Part shown: positions 60,951 through 64,000 of the stretch, piece after piece
Position numbering within the stretch: the first letter of the stretch is position 1
Layout of the letters: each line of letters starts with the position of its first letter
From: Bacteroidales bacterium
GTDB lineage: Bacteria; Bacteroidota; Bacteroidia; Bacteroidales; UBA932
DNA length: 64,000 bases
NCBI GenBank assembly: GCA_029098505.1
Contig: JAQXOE010000011.1
Location: 62,001-126,000 of the forward strand
Direction: 5' to 3'
Made by a program: the position numbers and the translations under genes
The notes under the pieces: model-generated
What the model saw: only the letters and a program-made list of their open reading frames with translations
Database searches by the model: none
Told to the model about the DNA's origin: nothing

Positions 60951-61685
60951 CTACCAGTCTGTTCTGCTGCAATAGTCGAACTGCTTTTCAACCATCTCCC
61001 TCTGGGTAGAACTGTACCACTTCAGAGTGATTTTGACTGTCTTTCCGCCTGTATCAGGCAGATTCTTCAGCGGGAAGTTCATAATGAAAGCCTGAGGCTG
61101 TCCGTCAATTACGTTATTTACATTCTTGTGCTTTACAACAAGCTCATACGGGTCATCAGGGTTTGTGCCATATACCACGTTGATTTCGTGCTTGCTGTTG
61201 TACCAAACAGGGATGTTGAAGCAAAGGTTAAGATAACCATCCTCAATCATAGTTGTAGGGAAGATGCTCTCTGAAACGTACAGGCCTATGCTTGAGTCGC
61301 CGTAGTCTGCATTTGGATCGTAGAGCACAGGATTCTTGGTCTGAATGGTATCAATTGAGTAAAGCTCTACATACTTGGTGTATTTGTATTCCTCAGCTGC
61401 AGGGTTGGCAGGCTTGTTTTCAGGATTCTCGTGAAGTTTGTACTGAACGAGTGCGCGCTTCTCCTTCTTGTCCTTGAACGGATAGTTGTTAAGTGAACTG
61501 TTCAGGACTACAAGAGCTGTGGTGTCATCCTGTTTCAGATAGTAGCTGCCATCCTCCTGGATACGGAAAGTAACGCTGGCATTATATACGTCCTTCCACA
61601 GATCGTCCTTCTTGTTGATATCACAGGAAACGAAAGAAACGAGGGCCGCAGCTGCGATTAATGATTTAGCGATTATTCTGTTCAT
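60951..61685 (-). CDS. NigD-like lipoprotein
   Basis: This is a 244-residue lipoprotein (LVSFVSC). The N-terminal and C-terminal halves are beta-rich, with the SVTFRIQEDGSYYLKQDDTTALVVLN segment and KLYSIDTIQTK-type pattern of NigD-like proteins of Bacteroidales. The family name derives from the nigrescin operon; the role is unknown. It is the first gene of the minus-strand unit with the ECF sigma and anti-sigma-like genes, behind the promoter box at 61711-61718. A signal role upstream of the sigma factor is plausible but unproven. Confidence 0.8.
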   Translation of the reverse strand: MNRIIAKSLIAAAALVSFVSCDINKKDDLWKDVYNASVTFRIQEDGSYYLKQDDTTALVVLNSSLNNYPFKDKKEKRALVQYKLHENPENKPANPAAEEYKYTKYVELYSIDTIQTKNPVLYDPNADYGDSSIGLYVSESIFPTTMIEDGYLNLCFNIPVWYNSKHEINVVYGTNPDDPYELVVKHKNVNNVIDGQPQAFIMNFPLKNLPDTGGKTVKITLKWYSSTQREMVEKQFDYCSRTDW

Positions 61686-61710
61686 CTCTTAAAAAATCTT
61701 TATGGTTTTA

Positions 61711-61718
61711 CAAAATTA
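61711..61718 (-). promoter_or_regulatory. -7 promoter box for the NigD/sigma operon
   Basis: The minus strand reads TAATTTTG, matching TAnnTTTG, 25 bases before the nigD start codon. A GTTG lies 22 bases upstream as a possible -33 element. Confidence 0.5.
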
Positions 61719-61758
61719 GTGATGTTTTCAAAAGCTTCTACAACAATAAACGCACGAT

Positions 61759-61775
61759 ATGCAATTTCCTTGCAT
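61759..61775. repeat. Inverted repeat upstream of the NigD promoter
   Basis: ATGCAA (61759-61764), five bases, TTGCAT (61770-61775) form a perfect inverted repeat about 40 bases upstream of the promoter box. It could be an operator for the sigma-operon promoter. Elsewhere in the 453-base gap 61686-62138 I see only the small frame at 61938-62039 and the lplA promoter box. Confidence 0.3.
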
Positions 61776-61937
61776 CACGGTCCTGCACGGAAATTAAATA
61801 TTTTTATTAAAACGGTTTATTTCTTTAAGTCCTTTGTAACATCAGTATTCTAATACACCTATTTGTGAACGTTTGTTAGAAAGTTTCTCCTTATAATTGT
61901 CTATCAAACTCTTGTATTCAGGTTAATAAGAAAATTT

Positions 61938-62039
61938 ATGAAATTATACCATAATACATTCGTGACAGCAGAGACTACTGCAGAAAAGAATACACTTTAT
62001 CAGTATCAAAAGATGAAGATATATGATCGCTATTTTTGA
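61938..62039 (+). CDS. Possible 33-residue peptide
   Basis: An ATG at 61938 opens a frame of 33 codons with a TGA at 62037-62039. The product begins MKLYHNTFVTAETTAEKN and is rich in Tyr, Lys and Thr with no hydrophobic segment. It lies in an AT-rich gap where chance frames of this size are common, has no clear promoter box at a normal distance and no recognised family. I list it only so that it is not lost. Confidence 0.15.
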   Translation: MKLYHNTFVTAETTAEKNTLYQYQKMKIYDRYF

Positions 62040-62107
62040 AGATGAAGTTTGACTAAGAGATAGGAGAAAGATTATGTGAATATTCATTTTTTAATCTATT
62101 AAAACAT

Positions 62108-62115
62108 TATATTTG
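62108..62115 (+). promoter_or_regulatory. -7 promoter box for lplA-gcvT
   Basis: TATATTTG matches TAnnTTTG and lies 23 bases before the ATG at 62139. No good TTTG is seen at the -33 distance. Confidence 0.5.
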
Positions 62116-62138
62116 CTCGGTTTTAATCCAAACAAGAA

Positions 62139-63188
62139 ATGATACACATAAGTTTGCCAGATGACTCCAAGCACAGACTGGTCTTCTATCTGGCGATGGA
62201 AGAATATATTGCAAACAATATCAGGGAAATAGCCCCTCCTGATGAGGAAGGCAGACACGAAGCCTTCTTCGTCTGGCAGGTGGACCCGACAGTAATCTTC
62301 GGCCGTAATCAAGTGATGGAGGCCGAGGTCAACATCGACTATTGCCGCGAACGCGGTATCAATCTTTTCCGCCGCAAGAGCGGTGGCGGCTGCGTCTATT
62401 CAGACAGTGGCAATATTATGCTCTCATACATCTCAGACCGCACCGACGTCAGCAGCACCTTCGACCTTTTCCTTGACAAGCTCGCAAATTGCCTCAGCGC
62501 TCTCGGGCCGCAGTCCGAACGTTCAGGCCGCAATGACGTACTCGTTGCCGGCCTCAAGGTTTCGGGCAATGCCTTCTTCAAACGTCCGGACTCCAGCATA
62601 GTTCACGGCACCCTCCTCTTCGACAGCGATTTCGAGGAAATGGAGAGAGCCATCAGCCCCTCTCACCTGAAAATGGCCAACAAGGGCATCTCTTCTGCGC
62701 GCCAGAGGGTCATAAATTTCAAGGAAGCTTTGCTCCGTTATGGCAATGACAAAGCCGCTGGTATGGAGGATATCACTTGTTTCAAGCGTTATCTTGTTGA
62801 ATATTTCACTTCCGAAAAGGGAGAAAGGATGCTTTCGCCGGAAGAATTGCGCAGTATTGATGAGATAGAACAGACTTACCTCGATCCTGATTTCCTTCTT
62901 GGCAAGAATCATCTCTGGTCCGAAATTTACCGCGGTCGCATAGATGGGGTAGGTGAAATGGAACTCGACCTCCAGATGGAGAATGACCTTATAGTAGAAT
63001 GTCGTCTTCGTGGAGATTTCTTCCCTCTTAAGGACGGCCTTGATGCTTATTTGACTTCGATTCTAAAGGGCAAACACAATGATGACAGTGATGCCGGGGC
63101 CTCATTGGAGGCATCCGATCCTGGCGAATATGTTCTAAATCTTACAGGAGAAGCCCTTCGTAAACTTTGCTTTGGAAAAACCACATAA
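62139..63188 (+). CDS. lplA: Lipoate-protein ligase
   Basis: This is a 349-residue cytoplasmic enzyme that activates lipoate with ATP and attaches it to lysines of carrier proteins such as GcvH. The motifs are VIFGRNQVMEAEVNIDYC, FRRKSGGGCVYSDSGNIMLS (lipoyl-binding), GRNDVLVAGLKVSGNAF with the catalytic Lys, and HGTLLFDSDF. A C-terminal accessory domain (about 250-349) is present. It is 42 bases upstream of gcvT on the same strand, which links lipoylation to the glycine cleavage system. Confidence 0.94.
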   Translation: MIHISLPDDSKHRLVFYLAMEEYIANNIREIAPPDEEGRHEAFFVWQVDPTVIFGRNQVMEAEVNIDYCRERGINLFRRKSGGGCVYSDSGNIMLSYISDRTDVSSTFDLFLDKLANCLSALGPQSERSGRNDVLVAGLKVSGNAFFKRPDSSIVHGTLLFDSDFEEMERAISPSHLKMANKGISSARQRVINFKEALLRYGNDKAAGMEDITCFKRYLVEYFTSEKGERMLSPEELRSIDEIEQTYLDPDFLLGKNHLWSEIYRGRIDGVGEMELDLQMENDLIVECRLRGDFFPLKDGLDAYLTSILKGKHNDDSDAGASLEASDPGEYVLNLTGEALRKLCFGKTT

Positions 63189-63230
63189 TAAAATTAACTT
63201 AGCCACAAATATATCTTAACCAAGACGACA

Positions 63231-64000
63231 ATGGAAGAACAGTACAAACTAACTTGTCTTTATGAGCAGCATCTGGCTTTGGGCGCTAAGATGAGCCCAT
63301 TTGCCGGCTTTATGATGCCTATTCAGTACTCATCCATTACTGAGGAACACATTGCAGTCCGTACAAGGGTTGGAATGTTTGACGTTTCGCATATGGGTGA
63401 AATCTTCATCAACGGAAAGGATGCCAAGAGATTCATCAACCACATCTTTACCAATGATATCTCGCAAATGGCTGAAGGCCAGGTCCTTTATGGAATGATG
63501 CTCTATCCGGACGGAGGAACTGTAGACGACCTCCTTGTTTACAGGGAGTATAGTGAGGACCACTATCTGCTCGTTGTAAATGCATCGAACATCGAAAAGG
63601 ATTACAAGTGGATGCTTGAAAACAGCGAAGGATATGAAGTCACCATTGACAATCAGTCCGAAGCCTGGGGACAGATTGCTGTCCAGGGCCCTGCCGCTGA
63701 GGAATTTGTCAACAAGGTCCTCGGAGTCGATGTGTCTCCTCTTACCTTCTACACTTTCAACGATTATCAGATCGGTGGAAAGAGAGTCATAATCAGCCGT
63801 ACCGGATATACCGGAGAGGATGGCTTTGAAATCTATTCAAGTAAAGAGGATACCATCCGTTTCTGGAAAGACTTGCTTGATGCAGGGGTAGTTCCTTGCG
63901 GACTTGGTTGCCGTGATACCCTCCGTTTCGAAGCAGGACTTCCTCTGTACGGGGATGAACTCAGTGCTGAAATCTCTCCTGTAATGGCTGGATTGTCAAT
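63231..64000 (+). CDS. gcvT: Aminomethyltransferase of the glycine cleavage system (T protein), cut by window end
   Basis: From the ATG at 63231 the frame is open to the window end (256 codons of an expected 360 or so). It shows the T-protein features HLALGAKMSPFAGFMMPIQY, GMFDVSHMGEIF, TNDI, LLVVNASNIEKDYKWM, VQGPAAEEF, SRTGYTGEDGFEIY and GLGCRDTLRFEAGLPLYG. The enzyme transfers the aminomethyl carbon from lipoyl-GcvH to tetrahydrofolate. It lies behind lplA in one apparent operon. The C-terminus is outside the window. Confidence 0.95.
   Translation, partial: MEEQYKLTCLYEQHLALGAKMSPFAGFMMPIQYSSITEEHIAVRTRVGMFDVSHMGEIFINGKDAKRFINHIFTNDISQMAEGQVLYGMMLYPDGGTVDDLLVYREYSEDHYLLVVNASNIEKDYKWMLENSEGYEVTIDNQSEAWGQIAVQGPAAEEFVNKVLGVDVSPLTFYTFNDYQIGGKRVIISRTGYTGEDGFEIYSSKEDTIRFWKDLLDAGVVPCGLGCRDTLRFEAGLPLYGDELSAEISPVMAGLS

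Noticed and set aside
1..64000. CRISPR array, tRNA, rRNA, insertion sequence or prophage
   Set aside because: No spaced repeats, cloverleaf, transposase or phage structural motif was seen by eye on either strand; a tRNA scan and repeat finder would be the decisive check.

Overview
The window looks like chromosomal DNA of an anaerobic, glycan-degrading member of the Bacteroidales (phylum Bacteroidota). The evidence is a SusC/SusD pair in a polysaccharide utilization locus (PUL), many lipoprotein glycoside hydrolases, a NigD-like protein, rubrerythrin, a Bacteroidetes-type pyruvate kinase, and repeated matches to the Bacteroidetes promoter box TAnnTTTG a short distance before start codons that mostly lack a Shine-Dalgarno sequence. 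I do not assign a genus. No rRNA, tRNA, CRISPR array, insertion sequence, integrase or phage gene was seen.

Layout. 1-6663: truncated pspC with palindromic operators, a TerB-like unknown protein, then hrpB and a GH3 beta-glucosidase. 6660-11922 (minus): an aldehyde dehydrogenase/SDR pair and a queuosine operon (transporter, queC, queF) with a structured leader and a LysR regulator upstream. 11923-12257 holds a candidate small RNA or attenuator with its own promoter box and a strong terminator, then an AlkD-like repair protein. 13047-16114: a GH3 gene that seems to have lost an internal segment, divergent from an outer-membrane barrel gene. 16127-30911: a beta-glucan PUL (SusC, SusD, surface glycan-binding protein, GH16, GH3, CotH-like lipoprotein) with a DUF6377-type membrane regulator at one end and a divergent GH30 at the other. 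The suite fits beta-1,3-glucan with beta-1,6 branches (laminarin-like).

30921-39561: a decayed M16 peptidase, rubrerythrin, an unknown lipoprotein, two metallo-beta-lactamase-fold proteins separated by the tail of an AraC regulator, a second barrel paralogue, a ChbG/YdjC deacetylase, an SDR and alanine dehydrogenase. 39565-45262 (minus) is a five-gene polyamine operon (arginine decarboxylase, divergent SpeE, agmatinase-like ureohydrolase, carboxynorspermidine dehydrogenase-like and decarboxylase-like enzymes) behind a roughly 280-nt leader. Its content fits the carboxyaminopropylagmatine route to spermidine at least as well as the textbook routes.

45628-53758: an EFR1-type ferredoxin, a plus-strand cluster (porin-like protein, M28 peptidase fused to a barrel-like domain, Wzx-like flippase, DUF616 glycosyltransferase), a convergent GT2 glycosyltransferase, and pyruvate kinase. 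53816-61685: a type-B carboxylesterase, a GH2 enzyme, an acyltransferase, and a NigD / ECF sigma / anti-sigma-barrel operon. 62139-64000: lplA followed by gcvT (cut by the window end), a logical pair because the glycine cleavage H protein needs lipoate.

The observations I find most worth checking are the polyamine operon with its SpeE lacking acidic amine-binding residues, the orphan structured RNA at about 12061-12200, the queuosine leader, the peptidase-barrel fusion, and two genes (GH3 at 13047, M16 at 30921) that carry large internal deletions.
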